From an uncultured Lachnobacterium sp. (GTDB taxonomy: Bacteria > Bacillota > Clostridia > Lachnospirales > Lachnospiraceae), in contig UQRC01000032.1 of the NCBI GenBank assembly GCA_900543445.1, positions 1 to 32,702 of the forward strand: a DNA stretch of 32,702 bases, written 5' to 3'. How positions within the stretch are numbered: position 1 is the first letter of the stretch; each line of letters begins with the position of its first letter. A program made the translations under genes and the position numbers. Below the pieces are notes generated by a model that was not told the DNA's origin, ran no database searches, and worked only from the letters and a program-made list of their open reading frames with translations. Of this stretch, positions 25,263-32,702 are shown one piece after another.

Positions 25263-26600
25263 ATGGCAGAAAAGAATCTTTTAGCAAATTACGCAGCAGA
25301 AAAACAGATGATGTGTATCGAGAATGACACCATTTCAGACAGCCTGTTTCAGGAATACGGTGTCAACCGTGGCTTACGAGATGTCAATGGTAAGGGTGTC
25401 TTAACGGGATTGACACGCATTTCCAAGATTGTTTCATTCAAGGAAGATGAGACGGGTAAGACAGTTCCGTGTGACGGTGAACTGTGGTACCGCGGATACA
25501 ATGTTAAGACGCTGATCGGATCCATCGGCAAAGGCAAATTCGGATTCGAGAAGGCCGCATACCTTCTGATATTCGGCAGTATGCCAAGTGAGCAGGAGCT
25601 TGCAGAGTTCTGCAAGGTACTTGGTGAGAGTCGTACACTTCCGACTAATTTTACGAGAGACGTTATTATGAAGGCGCCTTCCAAGGATATTATGAATTCC
25701 ATGACGAGAAGTATCCTGACGCTGGCAGCTTACGACAAGCAGACCTCCGTTGGCACGATTGAGAATAATATCCGCCAGTGTATGCAGCTGGTGGCCAATT
25801 TTCCGATGCTTGCAGTATATGGTTATCACGCGTATAATCATTACGAGAACGATTCGAGCATGTATATTCACAGACCGGATCCGAAGCTTTCGACTGCGGA
25901 GAACTTTCTTCTCATGCTTCGCCCGGATATGAAATACACGCAGCTTGAGGCGCAGGTACTCGATGTTGCACTTATGTTACATATGGAGCATGGCGGTGGT
26001 AACAACAGTACGTTTACAACCCGTGTCGTTACATCCGCAGGAACCGATACCTACTCTGCGATCGCAGCGGCAATGTCATCACTCAAGGGACCGAAGCACG
26101 GTGGTGCGAATATCAAGGTTATGGAGATGATGAATGATATCAGAGAACATGTTCATGACTGGGCAGACCGCGACGAGGTGGAAGCATATCTGACAAGAAT
26201 GCTTGACGGAGAAGTATTTGATCATAAGGGACTGATCTATGGAATGGGACATGCTGTCTATTCGCTGTCCGATCCTCGTGAGTGCATCTTTAAATCTTAT
26301 GTCGAGCATCTGGCTGTGGCGAAGAATCGTCAGGAAGACATGATGCTTTACAAGACAATCGAGGAGCTGGCGGGCGAATTGATCGCAAAGAAGCGCCATA
26401 TCTTCAAGGGTGTCAGCCCGAATGTCGACTTTTACAGTGGATTTGTATACGAGATGCTCGGAATTCCGATGGAGCTCTATACTCCGCTTTTTGCAATCGC
26501 AAGAATTGCCGGATGGAGTGCACATCGTCTGGAAGAAATCGTCGGCATGAACAAAATTATACGTCCTGCATACAAGAGTGTTATGGAAGAAATCGAGTAA
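25263..26600 (+). CDS. gltA: Citrate synthase
   Basis: The 445-residue enzyme condenses oxaloacetate with acetyl-CoA to citrate. Conserved sites are visible: LHMEHGGGNNSTF (His near 240-243), GPKHGGANIKV (H279), the oxaloacetate/CoA-binding GMGHAVYSLSDPR (H330) and the catalytic Asp D389 in PNVDFYSGFVY. Length is typical. No aconitase or isocitrate dehydrogenase gene is adjacent. In anaerobic Clostridia the product usually feeds 2-oxoglutarate and glutamate synthesis, which fits the argJ-proC pair downstream. Start follows ATGGAGTG. Confidence 0.95.
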   Translation: MAEKNLLANYAAEKQMMCIENDTISDSLFQEYGVNRGLRDVNGKGVLTGLTRISKIVSFKEDETGKTVPCDGELWYRGYNVKTLIGSIGKGKFGFEKAAYLLIFGSMPSEQELAEFCKVLGESRTLPTNFTRDVIMKAPSKDIMNSMTRSILTLAAYDKQTSVGTIENNIRQCMQLVANFPMLAVYGYHAYNHYENDSSMYIHRPDPKLSTAENFLLMLRPDMKYTQLEAQVLDVALMLHMEHGGGNNSTFTTRVVTSAGTDTYSAIAAAMSSLKGPKHGGANIKVMEMMNDIREHVHDWADRDEVEAYLTRMLDGEVFDHKGLIYGMGHAVYSLSDPRECIFKSYVEHLAVAKNRQEDMMLYKTIEELAGELIAKKRHIFKGVSPNVDFYSGFVYEMLGIPMELYTPLFAIARIAGWSAHRLEEIVGMNKIIRPAYKSVMEEIE

Positions 26601-26632
26601 CTCTTACAAGGAAATACATAGTTTATATATGA

Positions 26633-26662
26633 CCTCAGCAGGATTTACCTGCTGAGGCTTTT
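26633..26662 (+). terminator. Terminator of citrate synthase
   Basis: CCTCAGCAGG (26633-26642) pairs perfectly with CCTGCTGAGG (26648-26657) around ATTTA, followed by CTTTTG. Confidence 0.85.
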
Positions 26663-26719
26663 GATATATTTTCATGCCGGCAGATCCGGCACATACTTAG
26701 GTGAGGAGGAAATCTGAAA

Positions 26720-27955
26720 ATGGAAACAGTTGAGATGAAACAGGTGGAAGGCGGCGTATGTGCTGCCAGGGGATTTTCAGCCAACGGATTAAACTGTGGA
26801 CTGAATCCTGATAAGAATAAGAATGACCTCGCGCTCATTTATTCGGAGCGTGACTGTAAGGCGGCAGCCGTATATACGACCAATAAGGTCAAAGGCGCGC
26901 CAATCCTTGTGACTAAGAAGAATCTGGCAGCAAGCGGCAATATTGCACGTGCCGTGATCGCGAACAGTAAGAATGCGAATACCTGCAATGCAGATGGCGA
27001 AGAGAAAGCCGCCCGTATGTGTGAACTGGCAGCGAAGGAACTTGGAATTAACGCCAACGAAGTGATCGTTGCATCGACTGGTGTCATCGGACAGATTCTG
27101 CCGATCGAGCCGATCGAAAGCCACATTACGGAACTTGCGAAAGGTCTTGCGCCGGAGAATCACGGTAAGGCAGCAAATGCAATCATGACCACGGACACGA
27201 TTAAGAAGGAAGTTGCCGTAACATTTAAGATTGGCGGTAAGAAGTGTACGGTTGGTGGTATGGCCAAGGGAAGCGGAATGATCCACCCGAATATGGCAAC
27301 GACATTGAACTTCGTAACATCCGACGTGGCAATCTCCGCAGAACTGATCCAGAAGGCATTGTCTGATATCGTAAAAGTTACCTACAACTGCCTGAGCATT
27401 GACGGCGATACATCCACCAACGATATGGTATGTATTCTTGCCAATGGTATGGCGGAGAATGCAGAGATTACAACGGAGAATGATGATTATGAGATTTTCC
27501 GTCAGGCACTCTATCAGGTACTGATGTCACTGACGAAGATGCTTGCAAAGGATGGCGAGGGAGCCAGCAAGATGATCGAGTGTACCTGTGCCGGAGCTCC
27601 GGATCAGGATACCGCAATCATCGTTGCCAAAAGCGTAATCCGTTCCCCGCTGTTTAAATGTGCAATGTTCGGCGAAGATGCAAACTGGGGAAGAATCCTC
27701 TGCGCAATCGGATATGCCGAGGCTGACTTTGACATTGACAAGGTTGCAGTTGACATCGCATCGGCAAAGGGAACGATCGCTGTATGCAGAAACGGTGCAG
27801 GCGTGGAATTCTCGGAGGATGAGGCAAAGGTTGTCCTTGGAGAGGATGAGATTTATATTAATATTGACCTGGGTCAGGGAGAAGCAAGCGCGAAAGCGTG
27901 GGGATGTGACCTGACTTATGACTATGTAAAGATTAACGGAGACTATCGATCATGA
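26720..27955 (+). CDS. argJ: ArgJ, bifunctional glutamate N-acetyltransferase / amino-acid N-acetyltransferase
   Basis: The 411-residue protein transfers acetyl from N-acetylornithine to glutamate, and in bifunctional forms also acetylates glutamate from acetyl-CoA, in arginine synthesis. The self-cleavage site is intact: KGSGMIHPNMATTLNF, with cleavage expected before T194, which becomes the nucleophile of the beta chain. CTCAGAPDQDTA and the C-terminal region are typical. The gene is apart from argC, argB and argD and instead overlaps proC by four bases. That links the two routes of glutamate use. Start follows GTGAGGAGG. Confidence 0.94.
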   Translation: METVEMKQVEGGVCAARGFSANGLNCGLNPDKNKNDLALIYSERDCKAAAVYTTNKVKGAPILVTKKNLAASGNIARAVIANSKNANTCNADGEEKAARMCELAAKELGINANEVIVASTGVIGQILPIEPIESHITELAKGLAPENHGKAANAIMTTDTIKKEVAVTFKIGGKKCTVGGMAKGSGMIHPNMATTLNFVTSDVAISAELIQKALSDIVKVTYNCLSIDGDTSTNDMVCILANGMAENAEITTENDDYEIFRQALYQVLMSLTKMLAKDGEGASKMIECTCAGAPDQDTAIIVAKSVIRSPLFKCAMFGEDANWGRILCAIGYAEADFDIDKVAVDIASAKGTIAVCRNGAGVEFSEDEAKVVLGEDEIYINIDLGQGEASAKAWGCDLTYDYVKINGDYRS

Positions 27956-28752
27956 GCAAGAATATAGGTTTCATCGGTTGTGGCAACATGGGAACTGCGA
28001 TGATGCAGGGAATCATCGATTCCGGCAAATGCAGTCCGAAGGAGATTATGATCTCCTGCCGTACACAGGCAACACTGGATGCAAAGAAGGAACAGTTCGG
28101 GGTACAGATTACAACGGACAACCGCAAGGTAGCGGAATTTGCAGATATTTTATTTGTGGCAGTTAAACCACAGTTTTATGGGGAAGTTTTGACGGAAGTA
28201 AAGGATGCATTAAAAAAGGATGTGATCCTGATTTCCATTGCACCGGGCAAGACACTGCAGTGGTTTGCAGATCTGCTCGGCAGCGAAACGAAGGTGATCC
28301 GCACGATGCCGAATACACCGTCTATGGTCAAAGAAGGCATGATGGGTATGTGCATTGGAAGTCAGGTGACGGAGGAAGAGGTAAATGAGGTCAGAGAACT
28401 CTGCGAGGGATTTACCCAGACAGAAGTCATTCCGGAGCATCTGATGGATGTGGTGACAGCGGTAAGCGGAAGTTCACCAGCTTATGTATTTATGTTTATC
28501 GAGGCGATGGCGGATGCAGCTGTGGCAGGAGGAATGCCAAGACAGCAGGCCTATAAGTTTGCAGCCCAGGCGGTGCTCGGAAGTGCCAAGATGGTGCTTG
28601 AGACCGGCAAACATCCGGGAGAACTTAAGGATATGGTATGTTCACCGGCCGGAACAACGATTCAGGCGGTGCGTGTGCTTGAGGAGAGAGGCATGCGCAG
28701 CAGCGTGATCGAGGCGATGATGAAGTGCCTGGATATATCCAGAAATATGTAA
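27952..28752 (+). CDS. proC: Pyrroline-5-carboxylate reductase
   Basis: The 266-residue enzyme reduces pyrroline-5-carboxylate to proline with NAD(P)H. It has the Rossmann glycine loop GFIGCGNMGTAM, VAVKPQ, RTMPNTP and the C-terminal dimer signature VSGSSPAYVFMFIEAMAD with PAGTTIQAV. Length is normal. Its ATG overlaps the argJ stop (ATGA), so it is coupled to argJ. proA and proB are not in the window. Confidence 0.95.
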   Translation: MSKNIGFIGCGNMGTAMMQGIIDSGKCSPKEIMISCRTQATLDAKKEQFGVQITTDNRKVAEFADILFVAVKPQFYGEVLTEVKDALKKDVILISIAPGKTLQWFADLLGSETKVIRTMPNTPSMVKEGMMGMCIGSQVTEEEVNEVRELCEGFTQTEVIPEHLMDVVTAVSGSSPAYVFMFIEAMADAAVAGGMPRQQAYKFAAQAVLGSAKMVLETGKHPGELKDMVCSPAGTTIQAVRVLEERGMRSSVIEAMMKCLDISRNM

Positions 28753-28812
28753 ATATGTGATCACAGGGAGTCAGGAGATTTGCTTGTCTGTGGTTGGAGA
28801 GAATGAAGCAGG

Positions 28813-28841
28813 TATGAGGGATTGGATTTACTTCCCTCATA
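28813..28841. repeat. TATGAGGG/CCCTCATA hairpin ahead of feoAB
   Basis: A perfect 8-bp stem (28813-28820 with 28834-28841) with a 13-base loop in the 118-base proC-feoAB gap, ending 29 bases before the feoAB start. It shares the ATGAGGG/CCCTCAT stem with 23995-24023. It may be a weak terminator of proC. No clear Fur-type box is visible. Confidence 0.5.
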
Positions 28842-28870
28842 TTTGTATGTATATACACTAGGAGAGAAAA

Positions 28871-31225
28871 ATGAATTTAGCAGAGATAAAAGAGGGAGAG
28901 AGTGCCATCCTCACGGAGATTGGAGGAGCAGGTGCTCTGCGGCAGCATTTCCTCGACATGGGACTCATTCCGGGAACCCGGGTGACGTATGTGAAGGCGG
29001 CACCAATGGGTGACCCGATTGAATACCGGATCTGGGATTACGAGCTGACACTGCGTCTGTCGGAGGCGGAGCAGATTCAGATTACGGATGTGCAGACGCT
29101 GGCGGACGAAGGCGAGAAACAGCAGAATACTGCCAAGAAGAAAGCAGCCGGTTCGAGGCATCCGGGTCTTGGTGAGATGGGAATCTACCATGTAAAGCAG
29201 CGAGGCGAGAAAATCGGTAAAGATGAACTTTTGACATTCGGACTTGCCGGTAATCAGAACTGCGGAAAGACGACGCTTTTTAACCAGCTGACCGGATCCA
29301 ATCAGCATGTCGGAAACTTTCCGGGCGTTACGGTAGACCGAAAGGATGGACCTATCCGGAATCAGGAGCACACACTTGTGACGGATCTTCCGGGTATCTA
29401 TTCGATGTCCCCCTATACCAGTGAGGAGATTGTAAGCCGTGAGTTTTTCCTGAATGACCGCCCGCGGGGCATTATCAATATTGTGGATGCAACGAATATT
29501 GAACGAAATCTGTATCTGACGTTGCAGCTGATCGAGCTGGATATCCCGATGGTGCTTGCGCTCAACATGATGGACGAGGTGCGCGAGAACGGCGGTACAA
29601 TCGATATTAACCTGCTGGAGGATACCCTTGGTATTCCGGTGGTTCCGATTTCCGCAGCCAAGAACGAGGGAATCGATGAGCTGGTGGAGCATGCGGTACA
29701 TGTGGCACGTTATCGCGAGCGCCCGGGACGGATGGATTTCTGTGATGCTGAAGGGCAGGACGGAGGTGCGATGCACCGCTGCATTCATTCCATCATGCAT
29801 CTGATCGAAGATCATGCACACAAATACAAGATTCCGACGCGTTTTGCAGCAAGCAAGCTGGTCGAAGGCGACAAACTTGTGGAAGAGGCACTTCATCTGG
29901 ATCAGAATGAGCGTGAGATGATTGAGCATATCATCTCGCAGATGGAGACGGAGAGCGGCATGGATAGACAGGCGGCTTTGGCAAATATGCGTTTTACCTT
30001 TATCCATAAAGTGTGTGATGCGACGGTTGTTCGTCCGCATGAGAGTAAGGAGCATATCCGAAGCCAGAAGATGGACCGCATTCTGACCGGAAAGTATACG
30101 GCGATTCCGGTTTTTGCGGCAATCATGATCCTGATCTTTTATCTGACGTTCGGACTGATCGGAAAGTGGTTGTCCGACTTCTTGAATCTTGGAATTGATG
30201 CGTTCACCGGATGGGTGGATTCGCTGCTGACGCTGGCGCATGTCAATGAAGTGGTGCATTCGCTCGTGATCGATGGTATCTTTACCGGTGTGGGCAGTGT
30301 GCTTGGTTTCCTGCCGATGATCGTGACGCTGTTCTTCTTCCTGTCACTTTTGGAGGACAGCGGCTATATGGCGCGCGTTGCGTTTGTGATGGACAAGCTG
30401 CTCCGTAAGATCGGTCTGTCCGGACGAAGCTTCGTCCCGATGATCATCGGATTCGGCTGCTCGGTACCTGCAATTATGGCGACAAGAACGCTTCCGTCGG
30501 AGCGTGATCGTAAGCTGACCGTGCTTTTGACACCGTTTATGAGCTGCTCGGCGAAGATGCAGATCTATGCGTTCTTCGCTGCTGCCTTTTTCCCAGGAAA
30601 AAGCGCGCTTGTTATGACCATCCTGTATTTTACCGGCGTTTTGGTCGGTATCGGATTTGCATGGATCCTTGATCATACAGCATTCCGCGGGGAACCGGTT
30701 CCGTTTGTTATGGAGCTTCCGAACTATCGTTTCCCGAGTGCGAAGAGTGTTGGTCGTCTGATCTGGGACAAGGCAAAGGATTTCCTGACGCGTGCATTTA
30801 CGATCATTTTCCTTGCGACGATCATTATCTGGTTCTTGCAGAGCTTTGATACGCATCTGAATATTGTGACGGATTCGAAGGACAGTATTCTTGCGCTGGT
30901 CGGAAGTCTGCTCGCACCGCTTTTTGTACCGCTTGGATTCGGCAACTGGAAGATTTCGACGGCTCTCATTACTGGATTTATGGCAAAGGAGAGTGTGGTA
31001 AGTACACTTACGATCCTCTCGGCTGTCGATATCCTGACGCCTTTTACTGCGGCAGTATTTCTTGTGTTTACGCTTTTGTATACGCCTTGTGTCGCTGCGA
31101 TTGCTTCTGTCAAGAGAGAGCTCGGCGGCAAGTGGGCAGTCGGTGTGGCAATCACGCAATGTGTGATCGCGTGGCTCGTGGCTTTCCTTGTAAGGATTGT
31201 CGGTCTGTTGATCGGATTGGGCTAA
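28871..31225 (+). CDS. feoB: FeoA-FeoB fusion, ferrous iron transporter
   Basis: This 784-residue protein imports Fe(II). Residues about 1-75 form a FeoA SH3-like domain (FLDMGLIPGTRVTYV). A polar linker leads to the G domain: G1 GNQNCGKT (127-134), G3 DLPG (172-175) and G4 NMMD (232-235). The membrane part follows, with the conserved Cys segments GFGCSVPAIMATRTL and FMSCSAKMQIYAF. In most bacteria FeoA is separate; this joined form occurs in several Clostridia and Bacteroidetes. No FeoC is seen. Start follows AGGAGAG. Confidence 0.94.
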   Translation: MNLAEIKEGESAILTEIGGAGALRQHFLDMGLIPGTRVTYVKAAPMGDPIEYRIWDYELTLRLSEAEQIQITDVQTLADEGEKQQNTAKKKAAGSRHPGLGEMGIYHVKQRGEKIGKDELLTFGLAGNQNCGKTTLFNQLTGSNQHVGNFPGVTVDRKDGPIRNQEHTLVTDLPGIYSMSPYTSEEIVSREFFLNDRPRGIINIVDATNIERNLYLTLQLIELDIPMVLALNMMDEVRENGGTIDINLLEDTLGIPVVPISAAKNEGIDELVEHAVHVARYRERPGRMDFCDAEGQDGGAMHRCIHSIMHLIEDHAHKYKIPTRFAASKLVEGDKLVEEALHLDQNEREMIEHIISQMETESGMDRQAALANMRFTFIHKVCDATVVRPHESKEHIRSQKMDRILTGKYTAIPVFAAIMILIFYLTFGLIGKWLSDFLNLGIDAFTGWVDSLLTLAHVNEVVHSLVIDGIFTGVGSVLGFLPMIVTLFFFLSLLEDSGYMARVAFVMDKLLRKIGLSGRSFVPMIIGFGCSVPAIMATRTLPSERDRKLTVLLTPFMSCSAKMQIYAFFAAAFFPGKSALVMTILYFTGVLVGIGFAWILDHTAFRGEPVPFVMELPNYRFPSAKSVGRLIWDKAKDFLTRAFTIIFLATIIIWFLQSFDTHLNIVTDSKDSILALVGSLLAPLFVPLGFGNWKISTALITGFMAKESVVSTLTILSAVDILTPFTAAVFLVFTLLYTPCVAAIASVKRELGGKWAVGVAITQCVIAWLVAFLVRIVGLLIGLG

Positions 31226-31243
31226 AGAATGCACAGGGAAGTA

Positions 31244-31272
31244 TTGCTTTTTCGACAAAGTATGTGTAAAAT
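31244..31272 (+). promoter_or_regulatory. Promoter of the small membrane protein gene
   Basis: TTGCTT (31244-31249), a 17-base spacer and TAAAAT (31267-31272), 35 bases before the ATG. Confidence 0.65.
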
Positions 31273-31307
31273 AGATATGTTAGAATTTGATTTTAGGAGA
31301 GATCGAT

Positions 31308-31556
31308 ATGAGTCAGGCAAAAGTTGAACAGCATAAAAAAGATAAAGCAAACCGTAAGAAGATTATGGCAAAGGAGAGAGTGCAGCGCCTTGCAGTAAGA
31401 ATTTGTGCAGTCGTTGTTCTCGTGGCAATCGTAGGTTGGGCAGGATATACCGGATATCAGTATTATGAATCGACCCGTCCGACGAAGACGATTTACACAG
31501 ATACCTCTGCTATGAGTGATTATATCCAGGGATTGGACAGCACGGAAGCAAACTAA
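31308..31556 (+). CDS. Small single-pass membrane protein, 82 residues
   Basis: A very basic N-terminus (about 1-30, with HKKDKANRKK) is followed by one hydrophobic helix (about 29-50) and a polar, extracytoplasmic tail of about 30 residues. The positive-inside rule puts the N-terminus in the cytoplasm. I do not recognise the family. The ATG at 31308 has an AGGAGAG site; an in-frame TTG at 31287 is less likely. It has its own promoter and a terminator (31571-31600). Confidence 0.78.
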   Translation: MSQAKVEQHKKDKANRKKIMAKERVQRLAVRICAVVVLVAIVGWAGYTGYQYYESTRPTKTIYTDTSAMSDYIQGLDSTEAN

Positions 31557-31570
31557 GCTACGGATGCATA

Positions 31571-31600
31571 GGCATCGCCATTAAGTTGGCGATGCCTTTT
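31571..31600 (+). terminator. Terminator after the small membrane protein
   Basis: GGCATCGCC (31571-31579) pairs perfectly with GGCGATGCC (31588-31596) around eight bases, followed by TTTT. The right half forms the last codons of the convergent minus-strand gene. Confidence 0.85.
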
Positions 31601-32015
31601 CTAATGCATCCTGTACTGCATTGAGAAGTAACATGGAAGTGTACTGATTGTTTTTGGAATATGTAATGTTGTCGGTGGACTGGCTGCTTATGATTTGTTC
31701 ACCAAGTTCCTGCAAGGTCGGTTTCATCAGCGGATACATGGTTTCCATACTCTCATCCAGATTGACCAGTGAGATGGATTTGATGTTATTCTCATCGACG
31801 ACAACCTGGACATCCATCGCATTGTGATCCATCATGATGGAGGATGTGTAGACGCCGGGAGTGTACAGGGTCGGCACCGCTTCAGGCTCCGGAGTAGATT
31901 TCGCATGCAGTGTGGCAAAAAGGATGATCAGCAGAAGAAGACAAAGTCCTGTGGTCACTCCTGTGATTACGATCCGGTTCATATGTAGTACAACGATTTT
32001 GGTTTTGGCGCTCAT
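31581..32015 (-). CDS. Membrane-anchored protein with FMN_bind-like domain
   Basis: The 144-residue protein has an N-terminal membrane anchor (about 13-37), then an exported domain of about 95 residues. PGVYTSSIMMDHNAMDVQVVVDE followed by IKSISLVNL resembles the start of FMN_bind domains. The flavin-attachment motif (SGAT/S) is not present; the matching region reads NITYSKNNQYTSMLLLNAV. It may therefore be a structural relative that does not bind FMN covalently. A GGGAGGG site precedes the ATG on the minus strand. It is the only intact minus-strand gene I call, and it converges on the small membrane protein gene. Confidence 0.75.
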   Translation of the reverse strand: MSAKTKIVVLHMNRIVITGVTTGLCLLLLIILFATLHAKSTPEPEAVPTLYTPGVYTSSIMMDHNAMDVQVVVDENNIKSISLVNLDESMETMYPLMKPTLQELGEQIISSQSTDNITYSKNNQYTSMLLLNAVQDALEKASPT

Positions 32016-32128
32016 TGTTATCCCTCCCTGTTTGATTCTTTAAATTCTATGCAGCGGGGGCGGGCTTCATACCTGATTTGTAATTTTTGGAATTGTTCAA
32101 ATAAATACAAAAATTATTTAAAATAAGG

Positions 32129-32157
32129 TTGACATTGCGGGGCACGTCTGTTAATAT
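32129..32157 (+). promoter_or_regulatory. Promoter of the first tRNA-Gly
   Basis: A consensus TTGACA (32129-32134), a 17-base spacer and TAATAT (32152-32157), as expected for a highly expressed tRNA gene. Confidence 0.85.
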
Positions 32158-32190
32158 ACTAGATGTGTTCGAGAGAACGTAATTGCATAT

Positions 32191-32263
32191 GCGATAGTGG
32201 CGTAGTTGGTAACGCGCGACCTTGCCAAGGTCGAGACCGCGGGTTCGAGCCCCGTCTATCGCT
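32191..32263 (+). tRNA. tRNA-Gly (anticodon GCC)
   Basis: A full cloverleaf fits 73 bases: acceptor GCGATAG (32191-32197) with CTATCGC (32256-32262), D arm 32200-32215, anticodon stem CGACC/GGTCG with loop TTGCCAA (32222-32228; GCC at 32224-32226), T arm GCGGG-TTCGAGC-CCCGT, and discriminator T at 32263, as usual for bacterial tRNA-Gly. CCA is not encoded. Confidence 0.97.
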
Positions 32264-32270
32264 CTATTCA

Positions 32271-32302
32271 AAAAGAGACATCCAAATGGATGTCTCTTTT
32301 TT
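32271..32302 (+). terminator. Terminator of the first tRNA-Gly
   Basis: A 13-bp perfect stem (32271-32283 with 32288-32300) with an AAAT loop and a T-rich foot, eight bases after the tRNA. Confidence 0.92.
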
Positions 32303-32305
32303 GAA

Positions 32306-32403
32306 CGAGCCCCATTCGGGGCTCGAAGTTTGAGCGTCTACACTTCGTTTCGGTCGGCGCAAAGCCGAGGTCCACCGGACCTCGTGCGCCGTCTATCGCT
32401 CTA
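32306..32403. repeat. Chain of three hairpins ending in a copy of the tRNA-Gly 3' end
   Basis: Hairpin A is CGAGCCCC/GGGGCTCG (32306-32325), perfect. Hairpin B is CGAAGT/ACTTCG (32324-32347). Hairpin C is CGGCGCA/TGCGCCG (32355-32391) enclosing CGAGGTCC/GGACCTCG (32366-32384). Hairpin A opens with CGAGCCCC, and hairpin C is followed by GTCTATCGCTCTA (32391-32403); joined, these equal the tRNA-Gly sequence from 32246 to 32266. The rest of the inter-tRNA stretch (32404-32590) holds no gene I can support. Confidence 0.7.
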
Positions 32404-32590
32404 ACAACGAAAAGGATATTTGAAAGGAGTCTATTGTCTGAGTCAATAAAAAAAGTGACATGGGGGCAACAAAGTCAGCACATACAGTATCTAAGCACAT
32501 GAAGGAAAAGTATGTACCATGAATTGCAGGACTATGAAAATTCAATTATATAAATTATAAAAAGGGTGCTCGCAAAAGTGAAAATAATGG

Positions 32591-32619
32591 TTGACAGATA
32601 AATGAAAGTTTGATATTAT
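32591..32619 (+). promoter_or_regulatory. Promoter of the second tRNA-Gly
   Basis: TTGACA (32591-32596), a 17-base spacer and TATTAT (32614-32619). The second tRNA copy therefore has its own promoter and is not read only from the first. Confidence 0.82.
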
Positions 32620-32657
32620 AGCTAGCGTAGTCGATGAGCCGACGAACAATTGCATAT

Positions 32658-32702
32658 GCGATAGTGGCGTAGTTGGTAACGCGCGACCTTGCCAAGGTCG
32701 AG
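32658..32702 (+). tRNA. tRNA-Gly (anticodon GCC), second copy, cut by window end
   Basis: The first 45 bases are identical to the tRNA-Gly at 32191, including the GCC anticodon, and the same AATTGCATAT precedes it. The variable loop, T arm and 3' acceptor strand lie beyond the window. Confidence 0.9.

Noticed and set aside
26660..26719. Possible ARG box (TGATATATTTTCATG-like) ahead of argJ
   Set aside because: The match to the palindromic ArgR consensus is poor and AT-rich chance similarity is likely. A nearby GCCGG/CCGGC hairpin has no clear role either.
28753..28870. Fur or iron-responsive operator ahead of feoAB
   Set aside because: I looked for a GATAATGATAATC-like repeat and found none. 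Only the ATGAGGG hairpin is present.
28877..30259. 460-codon minus-strand open frame opposite feoAB
   Set aside because: It lies wholly antisense to a clearly recognisable FeoA-FeoB protein and has no ribosome site or recognisable domain.
32434..32502. Short frames (TTG at 32434, ATG at 32460) after GAAAGGAG between the tRNA genes
   Set aside because: Each is about 20 codons, the two are in different frames, and neither resembles a known protein; the ribosome-site match alone is not enough.
4000..32702. CRISPR array, rRNA genes, toxin-antitoxin or restriction systems
   Set aside because: No regularly spaced direct repeats, rRNA-like sequence or recognisable defence genes are visible anywhere in the window.

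Overview
The window reads as Gram-positive, anaerobic Clostridia, most likely family Lachnospiraceae. The evidence is GGAGG-type ribosome binding sites, a T-box leader, an archaeal-type AspRS followed by GatCAB, a FeoA-FeoB fusion, a Csp-like subtilase, and DUF6033- and Mbeg1-like proteins. This placement is inference from gene content; no rRNA is present. Most genes are on the plus strand.

Region 1 (1 to about 5,250) is the right end of an integrated mobile element and is visibly more AT-rich than the rest. It carries the tail of a response regulator, a BceS-like sensor kinase, a decayed IS1182-family relic, a RepA_N-type initiator, a DnaC-like ATPase, a Tn916-type excisionase and a Tn916-type tyrosine integrase. 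Just past the integrase lies a cluster of AGGTGT repeats. The left end is outside the window.

Region 2 (5,356 to 9,765) is chromosomal: a low-molecular-weight phosphatase, a small hypothetical protein overlapping a transglutaminase-like protein, another hypothetical protein, DNA polymerase IV and a HAD phosphatase.

Region 3 (9,774 to 15,611) is the most coherent unit. A promoter and T-box riboswitch precede an archaeal-type, probably non-discriminating AspRS, a GNAT acetyltransferase fused in frame to GatC, then GatA and GatB. Together these encode the indirect route to Asn-tRNA(Asn): AspRS mischarges tRNA(Asn) with Asp, and GatCAB amidates it. The T-box probably reads tRNA(Asn); an overlapping GAA/AAC pair sits in the likely specifier region. 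Small TTT/AAA-loop hairpins sit in the aspS leader and the gatC-gatA gap, with a relative downstream of clpX.

Region 4 (15,558 to 16,026) is the most unusual DNA here. The whole gatB-clpX gap is one imperfect palindrome of about 470 bases. It includes a perfect 31-bp arm pair, runs from the gatB stop codon to the clpX -10 box, and contains no gene.

Region 5 (16,101 to 31,556) holds clpX, an SbcD/SbcC-like (YhaO/YhaN-like) nuclease-ATPase pair, a Csp-like subtilase, a DUF6033-like protein, an Mbeg1-like hydrolase, citrate synthase, argJ-proC (4-base overlap), a FeoA-FeoB iron transporter and a small membrane protein. A minus-strand membrane-anchored protein with an FMN_bind-like domain follows.

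Region 6 (32,129 to 32,702) has two tRNA-Gly(GCC) genes with identical visible sequence, each with its own promoter; the second is cut by the window end. Between them lie a strong terminator and a chain of hairpins that ends in a second copy of the tRNA 3' end.
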